From a virus: a stretch of DNA of 36,337 bases. Location of the stretch: IMG/VR virus record IMGVR_UViG_3300050137_000015, positions 1 through 36,337 of that record; one strand, given 5' to 3'. The position numbers and the translations under genes were made by a program. The notes beneath the pieces are model-generated. The model was not told where the DNA came from and did no database searches. It saw only the letters and a program-made list of their open reading frames with translations. This document shows positions 8,380-15,316 of the stretch, in pieces (position 1 is the stretch's first letter; the number at the start of each line of letters is the position of its first letter).

Positions 8380-8925
8380 ATGTCAAAAACCCTCATACAA
8401 AGACTGGCAAACAAGTTCACAATTGGCGATGATTGTTGGGAGTGGACCGCGTGTAAGGGACGGGGATATGGAATCGTTATGTGCGAAGACAAGGTGAACC
8501 GTATCGCTCATCGGGTTATCTACCAGCTTCTCGTCGGGCCAGTCCCAAAGGAACTGCAACTAGATCACCTGTGTCGGAATCGAGGATGCGTCAAACCTTC
8601 TCATCTCGAACCAGTAACCGCGAAGGTGAATATCAATCGCGGGCGCAAGGCTAACGCCGAGAAAACCCACTGCAAGAACGGACATCCGTTTAACGACGAG
8701 AATACGCGCCGAAGTGTCAGGAAGAACGGACGCCAACGCCGGGACTGCCTTTCATGCGAACGTTCGAAGAACGTTGGACCCAAACCTCTCCCTACTCACT
8801 GCAAGAACGGCCACGAGTACATGCCTGAGAATATCTACATGACCACGGACAATGCGCGTGCATGTCGCATCTGTAGACAACAATGGATGCGTGACTTCTA
8901 TGCCAGAAAGAAAGCTCTAGCATGA
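8380..8925 (+). CDS. HNH endonuclease with tandem zinc modules
   Basis: 181 residues. Residues ~19-80 carry the HNH fold: CWEWTACKGRGYG, AHRVIYQLL, LDHLCRNRGC (D62, H63) and CVKPSHLEP. Two consecutive Cys/His modules follow, each CKNGH then a CxxC: C98, H102, C123, C126 and C141, H145, C162, C165. The related HNH gene at 20221-20646 has only one such module. Family knowledge: phage HNH enzymes are often homing nucleases, and the extra zinc modules probably bind DNA. It separates the tail protein from the lysis peptidase and overlaps the latter by ATGA, so it likely arrived as an insertion. Confidence 0.9.
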   Translation: MSKTLIQRLANKFTIGDDCWEWTACKGRGYGIVMCEDKVNRIAHRVIYQLLVGPVPKELQLDHLCRNRGCVKPSHLEPVTAKVNINRGRKANAEKTHCKNGHPFNDENTRRSVRKNGRQRRDCLSCERSKNVGPKPLPTHCKNGHEYMPENIYMTTDNARACRICRQQWMRDFYARKKALA

Positions 8926-9428
8926 CCGACCTCCCAACTGTTAGCAAGCGCAAGCCCATCCCTGATGTCAGGAATCAAATCGCTGATTGGGCCAAGTGGG
9001 GGATCAATCACCACGCCCGGTTCATCTACACCGAAGGCGCACAACGGATGAGCCACGTGGGCAAGGCCCCGCTCAAGCATTGGACTTCCAGGATCTACAG
9101 CGATTGTTCGGCGTGGGTTACCTACTGCTACGCCTGGGCCGGGGCTAGAGACCCGAACGAACTGAACTTCGATGGTGAGGGGTATACCGGCACGCTCCTA
9201 GAGCATGGTGAACGTATTGCGGTAGGCCAATGCCTGCCCGGTGACGTGGTGGTGTTCGGACCACCGCCCGGCGTTCACGCGGCCCTCATCATCGAAGCCG
9301 GTAAGGACCCGCTGACTTCGAGCATGGGCGAACAGGGCCAGCCCGCAGCGATACGGGTCTCGTCCATGACGTTCCTGGGTGAAGCCACCTACCTGAGATT
9401 CAATACCAGGAATCGACACCTCCCGTGA
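8922..9428 (+). CDS. Cys/His peptidase, probable endolysin (NlpC/P60- or CHAP-like)
   Basis: 168 residues. IYSDCSAWVTYCYAWAGA places a likely nucleophile Cys at residue 62. CLPGDVVVFGPPPGVHAALI gives the general-base His at 119, followed by a SMGEQGQP loop. Spacing and motif order match papain-like NlpC/P60 or CHAP amidase/endopeptidases that cut peptidoglycan stem peptides. No separate cell-wall-binding domain and no signal peptide are visible, so it would need a holin. It heads a run of small membrane-protein genes, as expected for an endolysin. Confidence 0.75.
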   Translation: MTDLPTVSKRKPIPDVRNQIADWAKWGINHHARFIYTEGAQRMSHVGKAPLKHWTSRIYSDCSAWVTYCYAWAGARDPNELNFDGEGYTGTLLEHGERIAVGQCLPGDVVVFGPPPGVHAALIIEAGKDPLTSSMGEQGQPAAIRVSSMTFLGEATYLRFNTRNRHLP

Positions 9429-9973
9429 TGCCAGAGACAAACGGATTAATTCATACCCCCCACACGCTCCTTGACCCGACGAGCCGAACGTTGGAGACGC
9501 TTCATCGCGAGATAGAAAACGTCTCGGACCGACTTGAGACCTTGATCATCTCCGACGCAAGGCTCGCAAAATCCAAGTTCGATGCAGTGGAACTTGAGTT
9601 CAAGTTAGTCGAAAGGCAGCGAGTAGAAACCAAACTCGACACCAAGCAGGCTGTGGACGCCGCCTTGATTGCTCAAAAAGAAGCAGCCGGTCAACAGACC
9701 ATCGCCAGTGAGAAGTCCACCACCAAATCAGAAATCGGCACGGACGCAAAAATCGCTGCGCTTGGTTCAACATTCACCCAAGCCCAAGCGGCGCTAACCA
9801 CTTCGTTCAATGACCTGAAGGATCGAATTATCACTATTGAATCAAGTTCCAATGGTCGGGTTTTCGAGCACGACCAGCACCGACTGAACGCTGGTCAGAA
9901 CACCAATGTCATCACGGCCATCGTCGTCGCGGTGGGCGCAGTCGCCTCAGTCCTCATCGCAGTACACGGCTAG
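9428..9973 (+). CDS. Coiled-coil protein with C-terminal membrane anchor, lysis-associated
   Basis: 181 residues from ATG 9428 (or one more from GTG 9425). Residues ~20-145 are long charged helices (LETLHREIENVSDRLETLI, KSKFDAVELEFKLVERQRVE), then Gln/Ala/Thr-rich helix. Residues ~160-178 (VITAIVVAVGAVASVLIAV) form one membrane segment near the C-terminus. Similar proteins sit next to endolysins in actinophages, where they are proposed holin-like or lysis-timing proteins (recollection). It overlaps the endolysin stop. Function is inferred from topology and position. Confidence 0.65.
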   Translation: MPETNGLIHTPHTLLDPTSRTLETLHREIENVSDRLETLIISDARLAKSKFDAVELEFKLVERQRVETKLDTKQAVDAALIAQKEAAGQQTIASEKSTTKSEIGTDAKIAALGSTFTQAQAALTTSFNDLKDRIITIESSSNGRVFEHDQHRLNAGQNTNVITAIVVAVGAVASVLIAVHG

Positions 9974-9988
9974 GGATAGGCTTTCCCC

Positions 9989-10129
9989 GTGGAGAACTGG
10001 GAACTTGAGGCATTGCTGAAGGAGATATTCCGGATGTTGAGAGACATCCGTGAGATACTCGAAAACCCTCCCAAGCCCAGTACGGCCACTACAATCAAAT
10101 TAATCCCTGGCCCTGTCCAGGATAACTAA
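9989..10129 (+). CDS. 46-residue small protein
   Basis: GTG 9989 to TAA 10127-10129. The sequence begins MENWELEALLKEIFRMLRDI, an amphipathic helix, and ends in a Pro/Thr-rich tail (NPPKPSTATT). No signal or membrane segment. It lies between two lysis-module genes on the same strand with short gaps. No family recognised; real-gene status rests on position and helical composition. Confidence 0.45.
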   Translation: MENWELEALLKEIFRMLRDIREILENPPKPSTATTIKLIPGPVQDN

Positions 10130-10138
10130 AGGAGCCTT

Positions 10139-10202
10139 ATGGCCGAACATCGGACTTCTGATAGTGGTAATCATCATTGTCCTTCTGGTGAAGTTGCTCT
10201 AG
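10139..10202 (+). other. Candidate 20-residue single-TM peptide, start out of frame
   Basis: An AAAGGAG (10128-10134) precedes ATG 10139, but that frame gives a polar 23-residue peptide. The +1 frame from 10140 reads PNIGLLIVVIIIVLLVKLL and stops at 10200-10202, exactly abutting the ATG of the next gene. The hydrophobic run and the abutting stop argue that this frame is the meaningful one. One G fewer after the ATG would give a clean M-P-N-I-G start. A sequence error, a recent frameshift or a programmed slip could explain this. Confidence 0.35.
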
Positions 10203-10514
10203 ATGCATGAAGTCTCGTATGTCTGGTACCACTATTTTTGGACCAGCGATATGGGCAACGGTCCCGAGGCACTCCAGCAAGTGGTTCTCGGAGCGGTGCT
10301 GCTGGCGGTCTTTGTTCCACCCATCCGGCACTGGTTCGAACGTCACATCAAATCACTTCACGACAAGTTGGACCACCAGCACCAGGAGCGAATAGACCAG
10401 GCTGCGCACCACCACAAGGAAGCCCTCGCGCTCGCTCGCAAGAATCACGCGGAGCACATGGTCGCGCTGGAGTCTAAGTCGAATCGAGACTCAAAAGGAA
10501 GGTTCATCAAATGA
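10203..10514 (+). CDS. Small membrane protein, holin-like candidate
   Basis: 103 residues. The N-terminus is aromatic (YVWYHYFW). Residues ~24-42 (QQVVLGAVLLAVFVPPI) form one membrane segment. The rest is a highly charged His-rich helix (LHDKLDHQHQERIDQAAHHHKEALALARK) ending in a basic tail. The topology, one TM plus a long charged helix, fits accessory lysis proteins or spanin-like factors. Start ATG 10203 directly follows the stop of the tiny hydrophobic frame. It overlaps the next gene by ATGA. Confidence 0.55.
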   Translation: MHEVSYVWYHYFWTSDMGNGPEALQQVVLGAVLLAVFVPPIRHWFERHIKSLHDKLDHQHQERIDQAAHHHKEALALARKNHAEHMVALESKSNRDSKGRFIK

Positions 10515-11380
10515 CCGACGAGATGCGCCAGCACGGCAAGCGGGGCGCGAAACTCCTCAAGAACGTCGTGGCCGACCCGACTGTCTCTGCCGTCATCCCC
10601 GAAGTTGACCCGACGACATTGCCCGCGACGTTCGATGCGACCAAGGGACGCGGGCTCTATCCGATGCTCGATAATGACACTCTCGGTAATTGCGCCGAAG
10701 TCGCCCTGGCCGTGGCGATGATGAACCAGGCCATGACGGGGCTCAATGACAGAAATCAGCCCGTCTACGTCGCTGGATTCACTGAGCCCGATGCGCCGAC
10801 CGTGGACGGGTGGTACCACGACATCGCGACAGCGGAGGGTGAAGGGTTCACGACCGGCGAGGGACCGGGCACGAGTCCCTACGCGCTGGCGAGTTACGCA
10901 CTCTCAAGCGGCCTCGCTTTGGCTGTTGGTGTGCTTGGACCCGTTTCGCCCGATGTCATTGCCCAGGCAATCTTCGACACGTCCGGCGGGGCGATAGTGA
11001 CGTGGGCGCTCGACGACGACTGCTTTCAAGAATTCGACGCGAAGGAATGCTGGGGAACGATGAGCGTCAAGCCCGACGCGCAGGAGGGCCACGCGACCGA
11101 TGGCCTCGGGTGGGGGTCGGACTTCGCTCCCCTCGTCGATACCTGGACCAGGATTCAGTGCACGACGCCCGCCTTCACCACCGCCTGTCAGGACGGACTC
11201 ATACTCGTTCTGACGAAGGGTTGGGTAGATCAGGGTGGCGACCTCGACGCGATGGTGAGCAAGTGGGGCCTTAGCATTGCTGAGATGAAGCCCTCGGCCG
11301 ACACCACGCCAGTAACGTGGCTGGGGAACCTAGAACGTCGCATCGAAGACCTCGAAGCGTGGATAAAGGAGAGAACATGA
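10511..11380 (+). CDS. Papain-like cysteine-peptidase-fold protein
   Basis: 289 residues. Residues ~52-70 (MLDNDTLGNCAEVALAVAMM) carry a candidate nucleophile Cys61 after the NDTLGNC turn. EGHATDGLGWG gives a candidate His194. This C-then-GHA order recalls C1/C39-like proteins seen in actinobacteria and their phages. The C-terminus (~270-289) is helical (LGNLERRIEDLEAWIKER). No signal peptide. The secreted protein encoded at 18499-19110 shows the same Cys/His arrangement. Location between holin-type genes suggests cell-wall or virion proteolysis. It could also be an inactive structural relative; the third catalytic residue is not clear. Confidence 0.55.
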   Translation: MTDEMRQHGKRGAKLLKNVVADPTVSAVIPEVDPTTLPATFDATKGRGLYPMLDNDTLGNCAEVALAVAMMNQAMTGLNDRNQPVYVAGFTEPDAPTVDGWYHDIATAEGEGFTTGEGPGTSPYALASYALSSGLALAVGVLGPVSPDVIAQAIFDTSGGAIVTWALDDDCFQEFDAKECWGTMSVKPDAQEGHATDGLGWGSDFAPLVDTWTRIQCTTPAFTTACQDGLILVLTKGWVDQGGDLDAMVSKWGLSIAEMKPSADTTPVTWLGNLERRIEDLEAWIKERT

Positions 11381-11628
11381 CCACCCCAGTACCACCCAGC
11401 TCATTTACCGGATCATTGAAAACTGCCGTCCAGGTCCTCGTGTCCTGCGGTATCGCGGTCGGACTCGCACGCCTGGTCCTGCTCGTCGGGCACCTGTCGG
11501 CTTTCGAACTGGCCGATATTTATATCCCGTTGACCGGTATCTATTACGCCGGAATCAGCGCCCTAGAGGTGAAGTATCCCAAATACGGGTGGCTTTTGTA
11601 CTTGCTGCCCAGCGAACTGCCCACCTGA
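11377..11628 (+). CDS. Two-TM holin candidate
   Basis: 83 residues from ATG 11377, supported by AAGGAGAG just upstream and an ATGA overlap with the previous stop. Residues ~14-37 (AVQVLVSCGIAVGLARLVLLV) and ~42-62 (FELADIYIPLTGIYYAGISAL) form two membrane segments. The end (EVKYPKYGWLLYLLP) resembles the YYxLxxxLExRxPxxGxLL ending I associate with actinophage holins. Family knowledge: holins make the membrane lesion that releases the endolysin. It is the last gene of the lysis block, just before the terminator hairpin. Confidence 0.65.
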   Translation: MTTPVPPSSFTGSLKTAVQVLVSCGIAVGLARLVLLVGHLSAFELADIYIPLTGIYYAGISALEVKYPKYGWLLYLLPSELPT

Positions 11629-11681
11629 TAACCTAGCCGTGGAAGTTGGTGATACTCCCATTTCATCTTCGTTCCTTTCCG

Positions 11682-11717
11682 GACTAGAGGCTCATCCTTC
11701 GGGGTGGGCCTCTAGTC
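11682..11717 (+). terminator. 16-bp stem with UUCG tetraloop
   Basis: GACTAGAGGC at 11682-11691 pairs with GCCTCTAGTC at 11708-11717. The inner CATCC/GGGTG arms and one T-G pair extend the stem to 16 bp around TTCG (11698-11701). No U-tract follows. It sits between the lysis operon and the recombination operon and probably ends or insulates transcription. Confidence 0.75.
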
Positions 11718-11749
11718 ATGTCACACCCTGTATGCTAAACTCAGGTCTA
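11713..11749 (+). promoter_or_regulatory. Probable promoter of the gam-erf operon
   Basis: TAAACT (11736-11741) is a -10-like hexamer; a weak -35-like TAGTCA (11713-11718) lies 17 nt upstream. TATGCT at 11731 is an alternative -10. The stretch TAAACTCAGGTCTA recurs in near-identical form upstream of the HNH gene at 13541 (13513-13526) and at 36322-36335, suggesting a phage-specific promoter or operator. Confidence 0.4.
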
Positions 11750-11771
11750 CACCTAAGCGGAAAGGAACAGC

Positions 11772-12320
11772 ATGGAACTAGAGGAATTTCAGTTGGAGGA
11801 TGGCGAGCCGGATGGCGCGTGGAAGCGTGACTTCGTTATCAACGACGAGGACCAGTGCTTGTGGGCCATGAGGAAACTAGCGGTTTCACAACGTCGGATT
11901 GACACCGTGAAGCGACAGGCTCAGGATGAGGAACATCGCATCGAGATGTGGGTCCAACAAGCCACTCGGAGCGATCAGGCGACGGTTTTGTACTTCACCG
12001 AGATTTTGACCTCCTACATGCTTCGTTTGCGGGCACTTAACGGGTCGAAGTCACTCAGTCTGCCAGACGGGGAGATAAAGTCCCGAGAAACGCCTTCTAG
12101 GGCCGTTGTAGAGGATTTGGACCTATTTATCAAGTGGGCCTCGGATTCCGGGCACTCCAGTTGGGTCAGGACCAAGTTCGAAGCGGATTTGAAGGCGGTA
12201 AAGCAAAGCGCTACACCCAGCGGAGAGGTCTATACCACCTCTGACGGTGAAGTGATCGAGGGGCTGGCGCTCGTCGAAGGCAGTATTTCAGTGACAATCG
12301 ACATAATCGGAAAGGAATAG
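11772..12320 (+). CDS. Gam-like host-nuclease inhibitor
   Basis: 182 residues with GGAAAGGA 5 nt before the ATG. The pattern matches the Mu Gam-like family: an N-terminal helix WAMRKLAVSQRRIDTVKRQA, an acidic helix DEEHRIEMWVQQ, a second helix YFTEILTSYMLRLR, then SKSLSLPDGEIKSRETPSR (the SLP-G-R-TP core), and DLDLFIKWA. Family knowledge: Gam binds DNA ends and protects linear phage DNA from RecBCD/AdnAB-type nucleases. The ERF annealing protein follows directly, so the pair forms a recombination module. Confidence 0.85.
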   Translation: MELEEFQLEDGEPDGAWKRDFVINDEDQCLWAMRKLAVSQRRIDTVKRQAQDEEHRIEMWVQQATRSDQATVLYFTEILTSYMLRLRALNGSKSLSLPDGEIKSRETPSRAVVEDLDLFIKWASDSGHSSWVRTKFEADLKAVKQSATPSGEVYTTSDGEVIEGLALVEGSISVTIDIIGKE

Positions 12321-12322
12321 AG

Positions 12323-13087
12323 ATGCAAAGTCCAGAAATTAACGAGTTGGCCACGGCGTTGGTGAAGGCACAGGGGGATTTCCCCACTGTCCTAAAGACC
12401 AAGACGGCCAAAATCCAAACCAAGCCGACCCCGGCTAATCCGAACGGAGGGTCGTACTCCTACGACTACGCCGACCTGGGAGATATCCGAGAGGCGGTGG
12501 TGCCGACTCTCACGCAGTATGGATTAGCAGTCACCCAGGCTCCCAGTATCTACGGGGATAGCCCGGCCTTGACCACGACCCTCATGCACACCTCTGGCCA
12601 GTGGATTGAGAGTGAAATGCTCTTGCACATTGAGAAGACCGATGCGCAGGGTCAGGGTTCAGCCATTACCTACGCTCGCCGGTACGCCTTATCAGCGATC
12701 CTGGGGATTGTGACGGAATCTGATGACGATGGGAGCGCGGCAACGAGTGCAAGACGAGAATCACCTCCCGTGAGGGAGCCTGGTGAGTACGTCAACAACC
12801 AACGTACCCAGGCCAATCATCAGTACGATCCTGAGCCCGACTTCCAAGACAATGACCCGCGAAGAGCAAATCCGAACATCGCCTATCAGCGTCCGACTCA
12901 AACCCCACACGGCTACGAACACGGTTCGGGTAACTCGGACTTCGACATCATCCTGCAAGCTGCAGTCCTAAGCGATAACGACTTCATTCATTCACTGGCC
13001 GAACAGATTGAGAAGCGCGGTTCGTTGAGTGACAAGCAGATATCCTCCGGCGTTTCTCAGGCTTACAAGATCGTGAACGGCGAATGA
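12323..13087 (+). CDS. erf: ERF-family single-strand annealing protein
   Basis: 254 residues, with GGAAAGGA upstream of the ATG. Residues ~1-145 fit the ERF superfamily: ELATALVKAQGDF, SYDYADLGDIREAVVPTL, YGLAVTQAPS, LMHTSGQWIESEM and QGQGSAITYARRYALSAILG, ending in ESDDDGSAA. Residues ~150-205 are polar, Pro/Asn/Asp-rich and probably disordered; the last ~50 residues are a helical region. Family knowledge: RecA-independent annealing of complementary strands during phage recombination and circularisation. It pairs with the preceding Gam-like gene. Confidence 0.93.
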   Translation: MQSPEINELATALVKAQGDFPTVLKTKTAKIQTKPTPANPNGGSYSYDYADLGDIREAVVPTLTQYGLAVTQAPSIYGDSPALTTTLMHTSGQWIESEMLLHIEKTDAQGQGSAITYARRYALSAILGIVTESDDDGSAATSARRESPPVREPGEYVNNQRTQANHQYDPEPDFQDNDPRRANPNIAYQRPTQTPHGYEHGSGNSDFDIILQAAVLSDNDFIHSLAEQIEKRGSLSDKQISSGVSQAYKIVNGE

Positions 13088-13242
13088 GCGCGACCAACTC
13101 AATGCTCGACATCGTGGACTTCGTGGAGGAACTCGGTGGGACTCTGGGCCAGGAGGAACGCAACCGACTCATCTGCCTTGTTCAGGACTATTCACGGGAA
13201 ATCTTCAAAGAGACTCTGGGTGAGGTTTCGCCGGGTCTCTAA
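13084..13242 (+). CDS. 52-residue acidic small protein
   Basis: ATG 13084 overlaps the ERF stop (ATGA), ending at TAA 13240-13242. It is largely helical and acidic (MLDIVDFVEELGGTLGQEE), with one Cys. No family recognised. Coupling to ERF suggests a role in, or co-expression with, the recombination module. Confidence 0.5.
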   Translation: MSATNSMLDIVDFVEELGGTLGQEERNRLICLVQDYSREIFKETLGEVSPGL

Positions 13243-13253
13243 TCTCTCCTGAT

Positions 13254-13270
13254 AGACCCTCCGGGGGTCT
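13254..13270 (+). terminator. Weak hairpin after the recombination operon
   Basis: AGACCC (13254-13259) pairs with GGGTCT (13265-13270) around a 5-nt loop, 11 nt after the preceding stop codon. No T-tract follows, so termination is only possible. Confidence 0.35.
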
Positions 13271-13320
13271 CTCCCCGGCAATGCCTCTCGCTCAGTGAAA
13301 GTTTCGCGGGCAGTGTAAAA

Positions 13321-13331
13321 AGAACAGTTCT
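13321..13331 (+). repeat. 11-bp palindrome AGAAC-A-GTTCT
   Basis: Perfect inverted repeat in the AT-rich gap upstream of the gene at 13541; a candidate operator half of the repeat array that follows. Confidence 0.4.
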
Positions 13332-13381
13332 AACACGAACTACACGGATGTAATTTTCTCCCTACATAAGAAGTCTGTTTT

Positions 13382-13456
13382 GAATATAAGAGCGAGATAA
13401 GAACCATTTCTGTTGAATGTAAGAGGAATATAAGAGCGGGATAAGAACGATTCTTA
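13382..13456 (+). repeat. Direct-repeat/dyad array in the 13243-13540 gap
   Basis: Two near-identical 25-bp repeats (13382-13406 and 13426-13450; core GAATATAAGAGCG, then GATAAGAAC) differ at two bases. A partial copy GAATGTAAGAG lies between them (13415-13425). The second copy runs into a perfect dyad TAAGAA-CGA-TTCTTA (13442-13456). The rest of the ~298-bp gap holds no gene. A repressor-binding array or iteron-type element is plausible. Confidence 0.55.
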
Positions 13457-13512
13457 GAAAAATGTCCCGTATTTTGAGGAGTCCACTACTGCTCCGAGGC
13501 TCACGTTAGGTG

Positions 13513-13526
13513 TAGACTGAGGTTCA
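13513..13526 (+). promoter_or_regulatory. TAGACTGAGGTTCA promoter-like motif
   Basis: A TANNNT -10-like hexamer followed by GAGGTTCA, 15 nt before ATG 13541. It matches the elements at 11736-11749 and 36322-36335. No convincing -35 is seen. Confidence 0.35.
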
Positions 13527-13540
13527 ACGGAAAGGATGTG

Positions 13541-13915
13541 ATGAAGCGCTCAAGTCTTAAACAAGGAAAGTCCGCTCAGCTCGCTGCGTACGACGCGGAG
13601 TTCTTGCAGGCCAAAGCCCTTATTTTGCAGCGTTCCAAGGGCGTCTGCGAGGCCGCGACGTTCGTGCTGTATCACCTGGTCCGTACTGAAGAGACCCAAA
13701 TGGCGCTCAACGATTTCCTCGATGTGGGATGTGGAATTACTGCTGTCCACATCCACCATCGCAAGTATCGGAGCAGGGGAGGGTCGAACCAAATCACCAA
13801 TCTCTTGGACATCTGCCTCGCCCATCATGAGTGGATTCACGCTCATGGAGGATTCGGGGAATCGGCCAACCTGTTAGGACTGGCCCTTAGTGCTGGAGAA
13901 CTGGAGATGCTGTGA
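13541..13915 (+). CDS. HNH endonuclease (compact type)
   Basis: 124 residues from ATG 13541 with AAAGGA 4 nt upstream (a GTG at 13538 is also possible). VHIHHRKYRSRGGSNQITNL (H72, H73, N83) and CLAHHEWIHAH (C92, H95, H96) form the HNH/beta-beta-alpha-metal core. The N-terminal ~50 residues are helical with Cys36. Unlike the other four HNH proteins here it lacks the CW.W start and has an ordinary ribosome-binding site. The type is common in actinophage replication regions and may be a resident nuclease instead of a mobile one. It overlaps the next gene (GTGA). Confidence 0.85.
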   Translation: MKRSSLKQGKSAQLAAYDAEFLQAKALILQRSKGVCEAATFVLYHLVRTEETQMALNDFLDVGCGITAVHIHHRKYRSRGGSNQITNLLDICLAHHEWIHAHGGFGESANLLGLALSAGELEML

Positions 13916-14238
13916 AAAAACGAGGACTCAACATCGCTCAACTATGGGGTGCCCCGGAACCCCTGCTCCCATTCCAGATTCACTCTCAACCATCCATCGA
14001 CGCAGCGGCCAGCGTGAAGCCCAACGCCCATACCCTGCGCGAGACCATCTTCATGGCTATTTCCAACGCTCCGACTGGTTTAACCGACGAAGAACTTTCG
14101 ATTCACACGGGGATATTGGGCAACACCGAGCGCCCGCGCCGGATTGAACTGCAACAGGCCGGGAGAATCGTCCCCGCTGGGACCAGAGCTACCAAATCAG
14201 GCCGACAGGCAACCGTGTGGACGGTCTCGCGTGGCTAG
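13912..14238 (+). CDS. Winged-helix DNA-binding protein
   Basis: 108 residues from GTG 13912, overlapping the HNH stop. Residues ~42-108 read as a winged helix: LRETIFMAISNAPTGLTDEE, LSIHTGILGNTERPRRIEL, QQAGRIVPAG and a basic wing TRATKSGRQATVW. The ERPRRIELxxxGxIV pattern is common in phage wHTH proteins. It probably controls transcription or acts in replication. The N-terminal ~40 residues are unassigned. Confidence 0.75.
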   Translation: MKKRGLNIAQLWGAPEPLLPFQIHSQPSIDAAASVKPNAHTLRETIFMAISNAPTGLTDEELSIHTGILGNTERPRRIELQQAGRIVPAGTRATKSGRQATVWTVSRG

Positions 14239-14506
14239 GTTGGAGGACCCCTCCTACGCGGTGAGACCCTTGCGGCGTAGGGACCTGCGAAACCTCGACG
14301 TTTCTGCGTCCACGCACCGGGACATCAATCGCTTGAAGGTTCTGGCAAAGATGCTGAGGAACCGTAAGACATCCACGGCTGCACTGACCCAGGAACGTCG
14401 TGACATCTTGAAGCGGCTACGCGGCGATCTAGGACTTCACGAATTAGCGGAGCTCTCCGGCGTGGATGCAAGTTTCGTCAAAAGAGAGATCGAGAGGGAA
14501 TCATGA
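14231..14506 (+). CDS. Small HTH-like protein
   Basis: 91 residues from GTG 14231, chosen because it overlaps the previous stop by 8 nt; the longer frame from 14144 lies inside the upstream gene. Very basic N-terminus (RPLRRRDLRNLDV). The C-terminal half holds LRGDLGLHELAELSGVDASF, which fits a helix-turn-helix. Probably DNA-binding; family not recognised. Confidence 0.55.
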   Translation: MARLEDPSYAVRPLRRRDLRNLDVSASTHRDINRLKVLAKMLRNRKTSTAALTQERRDILKRLRGDLGLHELAELSGVDASFVKREIERES

Positions 14507-14655
14507 GTTTCAGCAAGGAAGAACTTGAAAAAGGCCGTGAGCTGTACGAATACCGAAGGACTTTACGCATCGCCAAGGAAGTAGCCGAGGAGAGCATAGA
14601 GCGGTTGGAGAGGGAAATTGTCGAACTGAAACGAAAGTTGGCGGCCCATGAGTGA
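14503..14655 (+). CDS. 50-residue coiled-coil protein
   Basis: ATG 14503 overlaps the preceding stop (ATGA). Nearly all of it is a charged heptad-like helix (KEVAEESIERLEREIVELKR). No membrane segment. It may dimerise with the HTH protein just upstream, inferred only from the coupled position. Confidence 0.5.
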   Translation: MSFSKEELEKGRELYEYRRTLRIAKEVAEESIERLEREIVELKRKLAAHE

Positions 14656-14671
14656 CATGAAGGGCGGGAAA

Positions 14672-15316
14672 ATGGATGAGGTTCTTTACAAATGGCTCTT
14701 GGCTGATCGACGCTCACCGATTCAAAAGGAGCCGTGGCCCGTCGATGACTTGCTCTGGACGCCGAGCGTCAAGCCCGTCATCTGCAAATCCGGCTGGCAT
14801 GGGATGGTGGAGAAAGACGTTCTCGCCCACCTTCCCGGCGTCGGTGCTCTGCTCTACGAAGTGGAGATTCGTGGCGACGTAGTGAGTTCAGACAACAAGT
14901 TCGCCGCCGAATCCATGCGTATCGTTAACTTCATCGGAGAGGCGACCGAGCAGAGACTGCGGCTCTTCATGTGCGACGTTGCCGAGGATGTTCTGCCGAT
15001 CTACGAAGCCTACGCACCCAATGACGACCGCCCGCGAAAGTCAATCGAGGCAGGACGCGCCTACGCGCTTGACCCGACCAACAAGACGAGGGCTGCGGGG
15101 GCTGCGTGGGCTGCGAGGGCTGCGAGGGCTGAGGAGGCTGCGTGGGCTGCGAGGGCTGCGTGGGCTGCGAGGGCTGCGGGGGCTGCGGGGGCTGCGAGGG
15201 CTGCGGAGGCTGCGAGGGCTGCGGAGGCTGCGAGGGCTGCGGGGGCTGCGAGGGCTGCGGAGGCTGGCGAACGTTACTCCAACTGGCTCGTCGTTCGCCT
15301 TGAAAGCGACTTCTGA
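14672..15316 (+). CDS. DUF7666-like protein with Ala-Ala-X repeat tail
   Basis: 214 residues from ATG 14672, chosen for AAGGGCGGG upstream; in-frame ATGs at 14648 and 14657 have none. Residues ~1-120 match a small domain family: [33 protein letters not shown] and [13 protein letters not shown], then [16 protein letters not shown]. Residues 141-197 are 19 consecutive Ala-Ala-X triplets (X = Arg, Gly, Trp or Glu), followed by a short tail. I recall similar Ala/Trp/Arg repeat tails in actinobacterial and phage proteins of this type, function unknown. The repeat should form one long helix. Trp and Arg are placed every third residue, a geometry that could bind nucleic acid or membrane. Confidence 0.65.
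   Translation: MDEVLYKWLLADRRSPIQKEPWPVDDLLWTPSVKPVICKSGWHGMVEKDVLAHLPGVGALLYEVEIRGDVVSSDNKFAAESMRIVNFIGEATEQRLRLFMCDVAEDVLPIYEAYAPNDDRPRKSIEAGRAYALDPTNKTRAAGAAWAARAARAEEAAWAARAAWAARAAGAAGAARAAEAARAAEAARAAGAARAAEAGERYSNWLVVRLESDF
15092..15262 (+). repeat. 19-unit 9-bp minisatellite (GCTGCGNGG type)
   Basis: Nineteen in-frame 9-bp units encode Ala-Ala-X. Variation is concentrated in the third codon (agg, ggg, tgg or gag). One unit changes the second codon (gct gag gag). Length change by whole units would keep the frame. Confidence 0.9.

Noticed and set aside
13382-13450. Possible CRISPR-like repeats
   Set aside because: Only two full repeats with a ~19-bp gap, and no cas genes; better seen as regulatory repeats.
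15092-15262. Possible diversity-generating retroelement variable region
   Set aside because: No reverse transcriptase or template repeat is present; a tandem repeat explains the pattern.
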